From CAZOMR01 sp964580655 (GTDB lineage Bacteria; RBG-13-61-14; CAZOMR01): a DNA stretch of 6,643 bases. A program made the position numbers and the translations under genes. Each line of letters begins with the position of its first letter. Within the stretch, counting starts at the first letter, position 1. Below are positions 6,507 to 6,643 of the stretch, piece by piece. The notes under the pieces were generated by a model, which saw nothing but the letters and a program-made list of their open reading frames with translations, searched no databases and was not told the DNA's origin. The DNA lies in NCBI GenBank assembly GCA_964580655.1, contig CAZOMR010000191.1, positions 1-6,643 of the forward strand, written 5' to 3'.

Positions 6507-6643
6507 GAAGTAAGAGCGACCCAGACGGACTGTAGGCCAGCCCGCCGCCCCTGCCGCCTGATAAACCAAATGTGTTGGACGATCAAAGTTAAACCCAAAT
6601 AATGCAGTTGCCCCTTGAATAGATTGCATCGTTTGTCCCTTTC

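Overview
This window reads as ordinary chromosomal DNA of a Gram-negative-type bacterium, moderately GC-rich. The gene mix is one I associate with Deltaproteobacteria/Desulfobacterota-like anaerobes: a PilZ domain protein, an orphan alpha subunit of an ADP-forming acyl-CoA synthetase, a second DnaK-type Hsp70, and a cobalamin-binding-type radical SAM enzyme. That placement is an inference from gene content only. All recognised genes lie on the + strand, and no phage, plasmid, CRISPR or tRNA features were seen.

Layout: (1) positions 1-127 hold no gene, only a good promoter-like pair. (2) Positions 128 to about 505 are the RNase P RNA gene (rnpB, type A), closed by a perfect 10-bp P1 helix and followed by a T-run. 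(3) A small PilZ protein (577-936) has its own promoter (-10 TATAAT). (4) A gene-free stretch of about 275 bases (937-1211) carries two strong inverted repeats that look like a dispersed intergenic element, then a promoter with a dyad in its spacer. (5) An ADP-forming acyl-CoA synthetase alpha subunit (1212-2687) overlaps coaE (dephospho-CoA kinase, 2684-3277) by four bases. (6) After a 61-base gap with a possible promoter come a lid-less DnaK-like Hsp70 (3339-5099) and, nine bases later, a radical SAM protein with an N-terminal cobalamin-binding-type domain (5109-6506). (7) The last 137 bases hold no confident gene or terminator.

How the genes may work together: the synthetase and coaE form a CoA-centred pair, one making the last step of CoA synthesis and the other probably using acyl-CoA to make ATP. 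The synthetase lacks its ATP-grasp beta subunit here, so a partner must be encoded elsewhere. The Hsp70 and radical SAM genes form a second tight pair. Both end in sequences that could touch a membrane: a cationic amphipathic helix on the Hsp70 and a hydrophobic aromatic tail on the radical SAM protein. This last pair is the least ordinary part of the window. No clearly new system is proven by the sequence.
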